Below, piece by piece: positions 16,493 through 24,908 of a stretch of DNA of 64,000 nucleotides. Numbering within the stretch: position 1 is the stretch's first letter; each line of letters begins with the position of its first letter. A program made the position numbers and the translations under genes. The DNA comes from Streptomyces xantholiticus (GTDB taxonomy: Bacteria > Actinomycetota > Actinomycetes > Streptomycetales > Streptomycetaceae), in assembly GCF_014651015.1 (NCBI RefSeq), contig NZ_BMWB01000016.1, positions 62,001 through 126,000 on the forward strand. Direction: 5' to 3'. The notes beneath the pieces are model-generated. The model made no database searches and was not told where the DNA came from. It saw nothing but the letters and a program-made list of their open reading frames with translations.

Positions 16493-17238
16493 AGGGGTGT
16501 GATTGCGGGTGATTGTGCATCCAGTTCAACGTGTGGGCCTGCCGTTGGGCACGCGGGCGGCCCTAATTCACTCCTACGGGTGACGTGACGCATCAACTGC
16601 AAGAACGTTCCTCGAGGCTGATGCCAGGTCCAAGGGTGGTGCTACCTGCAGAGTGATCAAACGGAACTGTGGCGGGGCGTGGACGAGCACGAGAGAGGTT
16701 CCTAGCCGTTTCGACTGGTCAGGTGGCGTGCTGAGTGGATGCCCCTCGCGCCCATCCCACACGTACGTCCGCCGGATACCCCGCCAGGCTTGGAAGAAGG
16801 CAACCGGGGAAGTTGCTTCGGCGTGGGTAGCGGAGGCGACAGACGACATCAGCAACGGGATGAACCGACCTTCGCCTCGGTGACCCGCCCGGCGGTGGTC
16901 TTGGTCGGCGTGAAGGAACTGCGGGGCAGAGATTAGCCGAGGCCGGGGGAACGGCTGCCGGCAACAGGATCCGACTCCGGCGTGGCCGGTCCCCGCCCAG
17001 TTCGTGCAGGCATCATCTGCCGGGCTGTTGGTTGTCGGCTCGTCCTTTCTGGGATCTGGGGCGCCGTTGATCACTTCCTTGTAAGCCTGGCAGCGTCATC
17101 TCGGCCTTCTTCCCAGCCCAGCCTGTCTGTGCCCTCCGGCGGTTGTCACAAGCTGTGGACGCCCTGGCGTTCCTCAAATGACCGTGGCTGACCGCTCAAT
17201 CTGGCACGACAGTGGCACGCGCGCTCCCGACCGAGCGG
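16493..17238. other. Non-coding or degraded stretch
   Basis: About 745 bases with overlapping open frames on both strands (for example 16574-17074 minus and 16653-16883 plus) but no recognisable protein and no ribosome-binding site. Probably debris of earlier insertions within the element. Confidence 0.4.
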
Positions 17239-17640
17239 TCACCAGTCACGCCAGCGGTCGGTCAGTTGGTACTGCCCTAGACCGTGGCGAGCCGTCAGAG
17301 CTACGACATCTACCCCATGCTCGGTCAAGGCCTCGTCGATGTAGGCGCACAGCGTCTCCCGCTCATCAGTCTCGAACGCTGCGCCGCCGTTCGCCTCGTT
17401 CACAGCGTTCAGTGCCAAGACCACACGCTCGACCGCAGCAAAGACGCGCTCGTCCGCAACCTCAGAGATACCGGGCAGGGCTTGCTCGAACGCATCCAGC
17501 ACCTCATCTGTCGCCATCAGGAGTGCTTCGGGGAAGAGCACAGCCATACAGGCACACTCAGGATCCAGCGAGCCGGCAGCGAGCTCCCGCTCTTCCTCAG
17601 CTATTCCCTCACGCCAGCTCGTTGTCGGTCGCTCTGCCAT
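17239..17640 (-). CDS. Hypothetical protein (paralogue of the 15848-15991 fragment)
   Basis: A 133-residue acidic, mostly helical protein: MAERPTTSWREGIAEEE..., a Cys pair ECAC near residue 30, a long helix ADERVFAAVERVVLALNAVNEANGG, and the C-terminal signature ETDERETLCAYIDEALTEHGVDVVALTARHGLG ending QLTDRW. The existence of a second, truncated copy and the conserved C-terminal half support a real family, but no function is recognised. The ATG at 17640 is preferred to the longer ORF start at 17670. Confidence 0.65.
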   Translation of the reverse strand: MAERPTTSWREGIAEEERELAAGSLDPECACMAVLFPEALLMATDEVLDAFEQALPGISEVADERVFAAVERVVLALNAVNEANGGAAFETDERETLCAYIDEALTEHGVDVVALTARHGLGQYQLTDRWRDW

Positions 17641-17831
17641 GACGCGGACCGTACAGGAGACGACTGACACGACTACAGCATCGCGTCTTGAAGCTCACCT
17701 GCTGCCCTCAGACCGATCGCGTCGACACGTGCCTTGTAAGCTCGTGCGGGATGGGTCAACCAGGCGGATGCTGCTGCTCTCCCCTGCCACGGCAAGCCGC
17801 ATACGACCGCTGTCATCCGGCGTCGTTGATG

Positions 17832-17868
17832 AAGCTCCTATAGACCGTCAAGCGGTCTGAAGGAGCTT
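17832..17868 (-). terminator. Nested hairpin at the 3' end of the IS110 transposase gene
   Basis: AAGCTCCT (17832-17839) / AGGAGCTT (17861-17868) enclosing AGACCG (17842-17847) / CGGTCT (17853-17858). It overlaps the transposase stop codon and may be the terminator or part of the IS right end. Confidence 0.6.
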
Positions 17869-18912
17869 GTTGGGCATGGGCATTGGGCGGGCGAGGTGCT
17901 GGTAGACCTCGCGGGCGATGAAGCGTTTGAGGCAGCGCAGGATGTCCTTCTTCGACATCCCTTCGGCGGTGCGGCGGGCGACGTATGCCTTGGTGCGGTT
18001 GTCATAGCGCATGCGGACCAGGGCGATCATGTGGAGGGCGTGGTTGGCCCGTCGGTCGCCGCCGCGGTTGAGGCGGTGCCGGTGGGTGCGGCCCGAGCTG
18101 GCGGGGACGGGTGCGGCCGCGCACAGGTGCGCGAAGGACGACTCCGATTTCAGCCGGTCGGGGTTGTCGCCTGCGGTGATCAGCAGCTGGGCGGCTGTTT
18201 CGGTGCCCACCCCGGGCAGGGCGACCAGCGTGGGGGCGGCCTGGGTGACCAGGGGCTCCAGTTCGGCGTCGGCGTCGGCGATCTCCTCGGTGAGGTGCAG
18301 GTAGCGGCGGGCCAGGCGTCGCAGGGCGGTGCGGAACGCGCAGGCCGGGTCGCTGGGGTCCGCGCCGGGGCGGGAACGGGCCAGGTGCCTGATCAGCTCG
18401 GCGGTGTGCAGGGTGCGCAGTCGTTCGCGGACGGGGCCGGGTGCGGTGACGATGAGGGTGCGGATCTGGTTGAGGGTCTGGGTGCGGGCCTTGACCGCGG
18501 AGCGGCGGACCACCCGTAGGGCTCGGATGGCCTCCACGATGCCGTCGCGGGTCTTCGGTGTCCCGCTGGCCCGGCCGGAGAGCACGGCGGTGGCGGCGGC
18601 GTAGGCGTCGACGGGGTCGGACTTTCCGTTGGCCCTGCGGGCCCGCCGGTCGGGCCGGTCCACCTCGATGACGGTGACCTGGTTTGTTCGCAGGACGCGG
18701 GTGAGCTGCGAGCCGTAGGCGCCGGTGCCCTCGACGCCGACGGCGATGACCTCGCCGTGTGAGCGCAGCCAGTTGAGCAGCCGACGGTAGCCGTCGGGGG
18801 TGGTGGGGAAAGACTGGGTGGCCAGGTGCCGGCCGATGGAGTCGATCACGGCCGCCTGGTGGAAGTCAGTGTGGGTGTCGACGCCGCCGACCACCGCTAT
18901 TTGGTCTGCCAT
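17848..18912 (-). CDS. IS110 family transposase (DEDD/Ser recombinase)
   Basis: A 354-residue protein with the two IS110 domains. The N-terminal DEDD RuvC-like domain shows VVGGVDTHTDFHQAAVID (first Asp), VGVEGTGAYGSQLTR (Glu) and the ANGKSDPVDAYAAA pair of Asp residues. The C-terminal transposase_20 domain shows LVALPGVGTETAAQLLITAGDN, then FAHLCAAAPVPASSGRTHRHRLNRGGDRRANHALHMIAL with the catalytic-Ser region. The length is normal and no stop or shift is seen, so it is probably active. The ATG at 18912 is preferred over upstream in-frame codons because the fold starts there. Confidence 0.93.
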   Translation of the reverse strand: MADQIAVVGGVDTHTDFHQAAVIDSIGRHLATQSFPTTPDGYRRLLNWLRSHGEVIAVGVEGTGAYGSQLTRVLRTNQVTVIEVDRPDRRARRANGKSDPVDAYAAATAVLSGRASGTPKTRDGIVEAIRALRVVRRSAVKARTQTLNQIRTLIVTAPGPVRERLRTLHTAELIRHLARSRPGADPSDPACAFRTALRRLARRYLHLTEEIADADAELEPLVTQAAPTLVALPGVGTETAAQLLITAGDNPDRLKSESSFAHLCAAAPVPASSGRTHRHRLNRGGDRRANHALHMIALVRMRYDNRTKAYVARRTAEGMSKKDILRCLKRFIAREVYQHLARPMPMPNKLLQTA

Positions 18913-18944
18913 CCTGGTTGCTGCTGTCCTTCCGTGCGACGCGT

Positions 18945-19045
18945 GAGGGACCGCGCGCGCCGGTCGGGCGGCAGGACAAGACTGTGATGGGACCTTTGGC
19001 CGGGCTCCTATGAGGTCACAGACGCCCGACCGGCCGCGCACGGGG
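18945..19045 (-). ncRNA. Candidate IS110 bridge-RNA region (structured 5' non-coding end)
   Basis: Directly upstream of the transposase start lie nested inverted repeats: CCGGTCGGGCG (18960-18970) with CGCCCGACCGG (19023-19033), enclosing CTGTGA (18982-18987) with TCACAG (19016-19021). IS110-family elements encode a bridge RNA in the non-coding end next to the transposase, and this is the only strongly structured segment there. The IS boundaries cannot be fixed from one copy. Confidence 0.45.
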
Positions 19046-19149
19046 CGGCACCGCCCAGGACGGCCGACAAATCATCAACAGGACAGCCGGACGGCGTCGG
19101 TCAGACGGAGAGTCAGGCCCCCAGGGCGGCACCACCGACATCCTCACAG

Positions 19150-19374
19150 TCAGTTTTGGATGTCAACCACCCTGACATCCTGCGCCCATGAGAATGCCTT
19201 GGGCGACTTCTGGGCACTGATAGCCACCTTGGACGGCGCCGCCACACACGCGAACTGCCAACGCCTCGCCGAGGAGCTGAGCCCCGTCCCGTCCCGGAGA
19301 TCGTTGGCTTCGCGGAACGCCATGCCGAGGCTCTCTACCGCCTGTGTGATTCGTGACTGCCCCCACACAGTCAC
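19150..19374 (-). CDS. Possible small hypothetical protein
   Basis: A 74-codon ORF (MTVWGQSRITQAVESLGMAFREAND..., ending VRVVDIQN) with mostly G/C third positions, in the 600-bp gap between the IS110 transposase and the ATPase cassette. No family match and only a weak ribosome-binding site. It may be a fragment of a gene interrupted by the IS. Confidence 0.3.
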   Translation of the reverse strand: MTVWGQSRITQAVESLGMAFREANDLRDGTGLSSSARRWQFACVAAPSKVAISAQKSPKAFSWAQDVRVVDIQN

Positions 19375-19519
19375 TACCTGGAGCGCGGGCGAAGCGCCTC
19401 GCAGCGTGGCCGGGCCAGACTCGGGCGCTCAATGACACAAGCGTTGGCCATAGCATCACTATCAGTGACTCCAGAGATCACCCTGGTGACAACGGTGGCA
19501 TCGTCGCCATACTTGCCCC

Positions 19520-20086
19520 ATGGCGGCAGGTGAACAGCAGCAGGAACAGGGCCGTGAGGGCGCCTACTTCGCGCAAGCGTGGCTAGAGAGTACGACACGC
19601 GTTTCTGCTCCGTGGATTGTTTACGAAGCGCCACAGATGACGACCCTGACGCTACTAAACGGGAAGCACGAGTCCTGGGATGTAGCAGGCTATTTTGAGA
19701 ACGAAAAGAAGAACCTCTTCTACGCCGAAATTAAGGCCTACTCGAGCGACAACCAAGGGCCCAAGTACCGGGAGTACCTGACTGACTGCTACTCCGCAAC
19801 GGCACGCATGATCAAAGACGGAGTCGATCGAGAATGCGAGTTCATGTGGATAACATGGCACCCATTCGCAATGGGCGCATGGACTAAGTTGTGCGACGAA
19901 GCGACCATTCATCAGGCTGTCAGGGAGTACCCCCACAAACTCGGCCAGGAAGACTACGATCCCGAAATTGGGAAGCTGCTCGCTGATAGGCTGTGGCTCA
20001 TTGTCTTATCCGAGCGCCAAGAAGAGCTGATGATGAAACGCGAGTACCTGGGGCACATTCGCTCTTTCATCACGAGGGGGGCGTAA
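19520..20086 (+). CDS. PD-(D/E)XK nuclease-like protein (first gene of the low-GC cassette)
   Basis: A 188-residue protein. A helix EGAYFAQAWLE (Glu13) is followed by SWDVAGYF (Asp54) and LFYAEIKAYS (Glu70, Lys72), then a Tyr-rich helix (KYREYLTDCYSATARM). This is the E...D...ExK order of restriction-endonuclease-like folds. The remainder (ECEFMWITWHPFAMGAWTKLCDEA, DRLWLIVLSERQEELMM) is unassigned. It lies 4 bp before the next gene. Base composition drops visibly from about 19620. Nuclease assignment is inference from motif spacing; a related non-catalytic role is possible. Confidence 0.6.
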   Translation: MAAGEQQQEQGREGAYFAQAWLESTTRVSAPWIVYEAPQMTTLTLLNGKHESWDVAGYFENEKKNLFYAEIKAYSSDNQGPKYREYLTDCYSATARMIKDGVDRECEFMWITWHPFAMGAWTKLCDEATIHQAVREYPHKLGQEDYDPEIGKLLADRLWLIVLSERQEELMMKREYLGHIRSFITRGA

Positions 20087-20090
20087 AGCA

Positions 20091-21533
20091 ATGCAGACGA
20101 TCGACGCCCAAATTCAGAACGCCCTACATCAGAGTTCCCCTGAAGCAGCCATCCGGGACGTTAAGCATGCCGTCGCCCGCGAGCTCCAGTCCCTTGACCC
20201 AAAGACCGAGATCAAGGCCACAGATTACTTCAACCACACGTTCATCCCAGACTTCGTATTGAGTTGGGGCTCGGGAGGGAACCGGCCCAGCCGAGACGTT
20301 TATCTGAGGTTCAGCGTTGACGCACCCTTGATTCAGAGAGACTTGAAAAGTCTTCATGGAGATTCCCCCGCCTTCATCGCCATTGCCAGCGGGAGGGAAT
20401 CAACGAGGGCACCAGAATATGCCGCTCACGGGTATGACGATTGCCTGCTGTCAAGCACTTCTACGCTTGAATCAATTTCGAGGGAAGACTCGCGCACACC
20501 GGTGACGCAGATGCTCAAGGCGTCTCTGCTTCAGGGTGGAAAGGGGTACCTGGTCGGTGAGTCCGCTACAGAAGTTCAAAGGGCTGTCTCATCAGCAGAC
20601 TCAGCTCTTTCGAGGCTAAGCGAGCCAGAGGTAGCCGCGAGCATCAGAGCAGTGAACGCCCATCTTTCACCTGCTTTCTCTTCTCGCATCGAACGCGTTA
20701 TGCAAGTAATATGGGTCAGCCAGGGCGGCGACGCCAATAACTTCCCTGGAATCCATGAAACGGTGACTTCTCTTTCTTCAGGGGAATTGGAGCAAATCCT
20801 TCCCTTCCTCCTTTCGCTAGAAGACGTGACCAACGAGGACTTCTGGCGGAATCTTGGGGAAAATCTTGCTCTAGGGCACCTTCAGGAGCTGTCGCATTGG
20901 CAGCACAGCAGGAACCTCGATCTTCTGGTCAATGCAAATTTGGACCGCCTAAATGCCCGCGCTGCTACTGTCGACCGAGTTCAACCAAACTTGTTCGACG
21001 ACCTAGATGGGCCACCTTACTGGGAGGTTGTAGATTCCCACCTACATCTCCGATGCGGTGACGTAGATTTCAAGTTCGTCGATGACCGACGAAAAATCGT
21101 CCACAGAACTGAGCTCGGGATCACTCCGCGCTGGTATGAGATTGATCGCCGTCTTGAGCGCTACGGAGTTGAAGGCATCGAATTCACCTCTCCGGGCAGC
21201 AAAGCTCGCATTCGTAGTAGCACCACCGAGGGACTGCGTGAATCGATGGACATGCAGGCGCTTTCGGAAGCACTAGGCGAGTACGCCAGGGTCATGGCCG
21301 TGGAACTTCGTTGGCCTGGGTCACGCCACAACATCGAAGTCGACTTCGACCGATCCGCGGTCGAGTCTGTTGGGTCTTCCATCAGCCTTCACATCTTGGC
21401 TTATATAGGCCTCGATCTACTCCACCGAGCCGCGCCGAAAACTCTCAGAGCATTCCAAAATTTCGTTACGACGGATGAAAAGTTCCAGTGGTGGAATAAC
21501 AGAGGTGGTCGCCTGGGGGTGCCGCCTGCATAG
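20091..21533 (+). CDS. Uncharacterised 480-residue protein (second gene of the cassette)
   Basis: No family recognised. The N-terminal 100 residues contain FIPDFVLSW...RDVYLRFSV...PAFIAIASG, which has the spacing of a nuclease-like strand pair but without a Lys in the ExK place, so at best a degenerate fold. The middle is helical and charged (SRIERVMQVIWVSQGG, HETVTSLSSGELEQILPFLLSLEDVTNEDFW). The C-terminal part holds DGPPYWEVVDSHLHLRCGDVDFKFVDDRRKIVH and an aromatic end (DEKFQWWNN). The start ATG at 20091 is 4 bp after the upstream stop. It is probably an intermediate component acting with its two neighbours. Confidence 0.65.
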   Translation: MQTIDAQIQNALHQSSPEAAIRDVKHAVARELQSLDPKTEIKATDYFNHTFIPDFVLSWGSGGNRPSRDVYLRFSVDAPLIQRDLKSLHGDSPAFIAIASGRESTRAPEYAAHGYDDCLLSSTSTLESISREDSRTPVTQMLKASLLQGGKGYLVGESATEVQRAVSSADSALSRLSEPEVAASIRAVNAHLSPAFSSRIERVMQVIWVSQGGDANNFPGIHETVTSLSSGELEQILPFLLSLEDVTNEDFWRNLGENLALGHLQELSHWQHSRNLDLLVNANLDRLNARAATVDRVQPNLFDDLDGPPYWEVVDSHLHLRCGDVDFKFVDDRRKIVHRTELGITPRWYEIDRRLERYGVEGIEFTSPGSKARIRSSTTEGLRESMDMQALSEALGEYARVMAVELRWPGSRHNIEVDFDRSAVESVGSSISLHILAYIGLDLLHRAAPKTLRAFQNFVTTDEKFQWWNNRGGRLGVPPA

Positions 21534-21899
21534 CTCGAAGGTTGCCCTCGTATGCCCGGCGTGCCGGCCAGGGCGGACAGTCTGGTCTCTCGGGCCTACA
21601 CACGGATCCGAAAGCCTTGTGTGTCCTCCGTACTACTGGCTGCGGGATGGTGGAGGCTCAGTACGACCCTTCCGATCACGGACGGGCCGCGCACGAGTAG
21701 CCAGCCCGATAAGACGCCCGTTGCGTATTCCTCCGCTGGACAGAGGGACGTCCCAACATCACGCGTCGTGACAACAGAGATTAGCCTGCACGACGACGAG
21801 AAGACGACTGAGATCCTTTGTCGACGGAAGACAGTGGTGGCGGGACAGCGTGATCAGTCCACCGTGCACAACCGAAATCTAGTTAAGCGAGGAGTAAGG
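21534..21899. other. Spacer inside the cassette
   Basis: 366 bases between the second and third cassette genes with no gene. The same frame as the ATPase is open upstream to 21552, but that translation has no domain features. A GGAG at 21891-21894 sets the TTG start of the ATPase gene. The spacer could carry an internal promoter. Confidence 0.45.
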
Positions 21900-23603
21900 T
21901 TGCGAATCCGGAGTGTGCGAGTGAAGGGATTTAGGGGAATTCCTCATCAGATGACCTTGAATTTCTCGAATTCCGATAGCTCGGACCCCATGTCGTGCCT
22001 CTTGGTTGGAGAGAATGGCTCAGGTAAGTCAACCTTTGTCGATGCCCTTGAGTTCTGCATATCGGGCAGGTACCCACGATTCGCCAGTGAATCAAAGCAT
22101 CATTCACTTGATCGACTTCGCAATGTAGCCAGCCCGGACCAAGCCACCGAGGTTGAGGTCACCTTCGCGGATGGATCTACATTTAAGCGCTCTGTGGTCG
22201 AGTCAGAAGGCGCTTTGGATAGCGTCCCCCGAGCTCCGCACCCCGCTTTCCAGGGCAGCGGCTTGGCCCTGCATAGAGAGGAGATCATCAGCTTCCTCAG
22301 GAGCGCTCCGAGGGCGCGCCATGGCGTTTTTGCCGAATTCATGAGAAATGCCGCCTCCGCCTCGGATATTCCGCAAGAGTATTTCGATTCCATTAGTCAG
22401 GCAGAGTCACTCAGAGATGAAGCAATAGTCGCGCGAGATAAATCAGCAAGGGTTCTAGCGAAGAGCTCTCGAACTTCTTTTGCTGGACTGAAGCGCAAGC
22501 TGCACGACGTGACTTCATTCAATGCCTGGTTTACATCCCAGGGATATTCGAAGAATCAGGATACGCGCAAGGGTGGGCTAACCGCCCAACAGAGAGGAAT
22601 CTACGCTCAAGCGGCCACAGTTAGGAAGAACATTGGCGTCGTCCGTGCCGCTAGCGATGAGGTCACGAAAGCGAAAAGGGCTGCGAACAATGCGCCACTT
22701 TTTTCTCTTCTCGGCGAGGTTGCTCAGACTCTGACCGACAGCTTTAGAAGAATTTCCCCTACCGCCGAGTCTGTTACTTCAGTGAGTCTGGAGCTAGCCT
22801 CGGAGAGCGCAGAAATTTCACTCATGGCCACGCTCTCCAACGGTGCGGTCGTGCGCGCGGAAGGTTATTTCAGTGAGGCAAATCTGGATCTACTGGCATT
22901 GCTTCTATTCCTCTCGCTCATGAAGTTCGCAAGTGATCACGGGCAGCCAAAAATCATGGTGCTCGACGATGTTCTTCAGAGCGTCGACGCCGCCATTCGC
23001 GTGAAGGTCGCACGGTATCTTCTTGAGGAATTCAAGGGTTGGCAATTCTTGGTGACGTTCCATGACCGGCTCTGGAAGGAACAGTTCTCCGCAGTCTTCG
23101 CGGCGAAGCATCAGTTCGTGGAGAGAGAGGTTCACGACTGGGGGTTTTCAACTGGGCCAAGGGTAATTGAGACCCGCAGGGACGCCTCAGGCGCCTTGAG
23201 GGATGTAGTCGCAGGCGATGACCCTAGATTGATTTGCGGAAATGCGGGTTATCTGTTGGAAGTGCTGGCCGACTGGATGAGCAAGAGCCTCCAGACTTCT
23301 GTAACTCGAAGGCACGGCGATAAGTACACACTCGGTGATACATGGCCGAGCGTGGCCAAGAAGCTGAGGGAAATTGGCCTAAAGAGCGAAACCGATCGCG
23401 TCAACGAATACATGTGGCTGCGCAATATTCACGGCGCCCATTACAATGAATGGGCCACAGGACTGTCTGTTGTTGATGCACGGAATTTCGGTGACGCCGT
23501 GCTGGAGCTGTGGGAGAAGGTGTGGTGTAAACCCTGTCGACAGACGATCGGGAAACACGGGAACATCTTTCATTGCAACTGCGGAAGCATTAGTTTCCCG
23601 TGA
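21900..23603 (+). CDS. SMC/RecF-like ATPase with HEPN-like domain and C-terminal zinc ribbon
   Basis: A 567-residue protein read from TTG 21900 (GGAG with 5-base spacing). It starts RIRSVRVKGFRG as RecF/SMC proteins do. Walker A is GENGSGKST (residues 37-45), the degenerate ABC signature is YFSEANLDLLALLLFLS (about 324-340), Walker B is IMVLDDVLQSVD (Asp356/Asp357), and the switch His is in LVTFHDRLW. The coiled-coil insertion is short. A C-terminal helical domain has RNIHGAH (Arg508-x5-His514), matching the Rx4-6H motif of HEPN ribonucleases, then a ribbon C543-x2-C546...C559-x-C561. This layout resembles conflict-system ATPases such as RloC/PrrC and the ABC three-component systems, but the combination is not one I can name. 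Confidence 0.75.
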   Translation: MRIRSVRVKGFRGIPHQMTLNFSNSDSSDPMSCLLVGENGSGKSTFVDALEFCISGRYPRFASESKHHSLDRLRNVASPDQATEVEVTFADGSTFKRSVVESEGALDSVPRAPHPAFQGSGLALHREEIISFLRSAPRARHGVFAEFMRNAASASDIPQEYFDSISQAESLRDEAIVARDKSARVLAKSSRTSFAGLKRKLHDVTSFNAWFTSQGYSKNQDTRKGGLTAQQRGIYAQAATVRKNIGVVRAASDEVTKAKRAANNAPLFSLLGEVAQTLTDSFRRISPTAESVTSVSLELASESAEISLMATLSNGAVVRAEGYFSEANLDLLALLLFLSLMKFASDHGQPKIMVLDDVLQSVDAAIRVKVARYLLEEFKGWQFLVTFHDRLWKEQFSAVFAAKHQFVEREVHDWGFSTGPRVIETRRDASGALRDVVAGDDPRLICGNAGYLLEVLADWMSKSLQTSVTRRHGDKYTLGDTWPSVAKKLREIGLKSETDRVNEYMWLRNIHGAHYNEWATGLSVVDARNFGDAVLELWEKVWCKPCRQTIGKHGNIFHCNCGSISFP

Positions 23604-23681
23604 CGTGATGACGTCGGCGGGCAGCAACTGTCCCAGCTCCCATCCCGTCTGCCGTCGACCCACACGTACGTGGAGCGGGCG

Positions 23682-23741
23682 CGGGTCCTGGCGTCCAGGT
23701 GGAGCGCGCCACTGTACGAACGACCTGGACGCCAGGGCCCG
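23682..23741. repeat. Large inverted repeat behind the cassette
   Basis: Arms of 19 bases (23682-23700 and 23723-23741, one mismatch, core CCTGGCGTCCAGGT / ACCTGGACGCCAGG) with a 22-base loop, 80 bases after the ATPase stop. Could terminate the cassette transcript or be a relic of an insertion. Nothing else is recognisable in 23604-24071. Confidence 0.6.
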
Positions 23742-24071
23742 TGTCTGCTCGGCTCTGCCTGGGTCGATGGCAGGCGGGATGGGAGCCCTCACCTCCACCA
23801 CGACGCCGCCGGCAGACGCCCACGGGCCCCTCCATCCCGGAGCCTGAGCGCCCCCGCCGGAGGCATCGTCCTGGCCTGCACCTCGTGTACTCGCCTCTGC
23901 TACCTCGGGGTTCGCCACCCATCAACCCAAGCTGTTAGGCGTGCGGACGGCGCCCGGGCTGGAGCGGGGCGTCAGACAGGAGCGCAGGCCCGGGCGACGG
24001 GCCGCGCGCGCCGCGCCGTGCGCGGCGGGTGCCTTGAGTAAGTGAAGAGGGTTTGGACCGATCCCTGCCTG

Positions 24072-24848
24072 TCAGCTGTGGACGGCGCGGAGCGCGCGGG
24101 GGCTTTCGGCGGTGATCCGGTAGGAAAGCTGTGCCTGGTGGCCGCTGGCTCGCAGTTCTTCGAGGATGAGGGGCTGGTGGTCGGTGCCGTGGGTGACGCG
24201 CATCGTGTGGATGACCGGTGTGGCGTCGGGGAGCTCCAGGGCGCTGCGCTCGTCGGCCTGCGGCATGCGGGCGCGTACGGTCTCGGACCAAGTGAGCTTG
24301 TGGCCAGCCGCGGTGAGGGCGGCGTAGATCTCCTCTATCGCGGTGTCGGGGGCGTCGGCGAGCGGCGGTGCGCTCTCGGCGGTGGTGAACGGGATCAGCA
24401 GGCGGTGCAGCAGGCGGGCGCCGGTGGCTGGGTCGATCAGGACGCGGTCGACGCCGAAGAGTGCTTCACCCTCGCCGAGTTCGAGCAGCGGGCCTGTCGT
24501 GCTGGTGGTTTCCGTCCGGTAGACGGTCGGCTTGTGCAGCTGCTCCCACGGGGTGTGACCGAGTGTGAAGGTCTTCCCGGCGCGGGTGATCGTCCGCTCG
24601 ATCGTCAGCGGCGGCGTGGGCGCGCCCTTCACGAAGCTGCCCTTGCCGTGCCGTACTTCGATGAGTCCTTCGGATCGCAGTGCCGCGATCGCATTGCGCA
24701 CTGTTGGCCGGCTGACTTCGTAGCGCTCGATGAGCTGTGCCTCTGAGGGGAGCGGGGTGCCGGGCGGGAATTCGCCCTCTGCGATGCCTTGCCTGATGGC
24801 GGCGGCCACCTGCTGATACAGGGGTCCGGGGCGCTCGATGCCTGCCAT
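24072..24848 (-). CDS. GntR family transcriptional repressor (KorSA-like)
   Basis: A 258-residue regulator. The N-terminal winged helix is PLYQQVAAAIRQGIAEGEFPPGTPLPSEAQLIERYEVSRPTVRNAIAALRSEGLIEVRHGKGSFV (residues 9-73), followed by a UTRA-type effector domain (ETVRARMPQADERSALELPDATPVIHTMRV). In pSAM2-type AICEs the divergent GntR protein KorSA represses the transfer and replication genes. Here too it diverges from the transfer operon, and inverted repeats lie in the shared 181-bp region. Confidence 0.88.
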   Translation of the reverse strand: MAGIERPGPLYQQVAAAIRQGIAEGEFPPGTPLPSEAQLIERYEVSRPTVRNAIAALRSEGLIEVRHGKGSFVKGAPTPPLTIERTITRAGKTFTLGHTPWEQLHKPTVYRTETTSTTGPLLELGEGEALFGVDRVLIDPATGARLLHRLLIPFTTAESAPPLADAPDTAIEEIYAALTAAGHKLTWSETVRARMPQADERSALELPDATPVIHTMRVTHGTDHQPLILEELRASGHQAQLSYRITAESPRALRAVHS

Positions 24849-24908
24849 GTCTGTGGCCTCCGCTCATGGGCGCGCGCTGGGAAACGGGCGGATGACGCCC
24901 GGCGTGTT

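Noticed and set aside
16574..17074. 166-codon minus-strand open frame and overlapping plus frame
   Set aside because: No ribosome-binding site, no codon bias clearly better than the opposite strand, and no recognisable family.
23379..23918. 179-codon minus-strand ORF behind the ATPase gene
   Set aside because: It overlaps the well-supported 3' end of the ATPase gene, including its zinc ribbon, and is broken up by the inverted repeat at 23682-23741.
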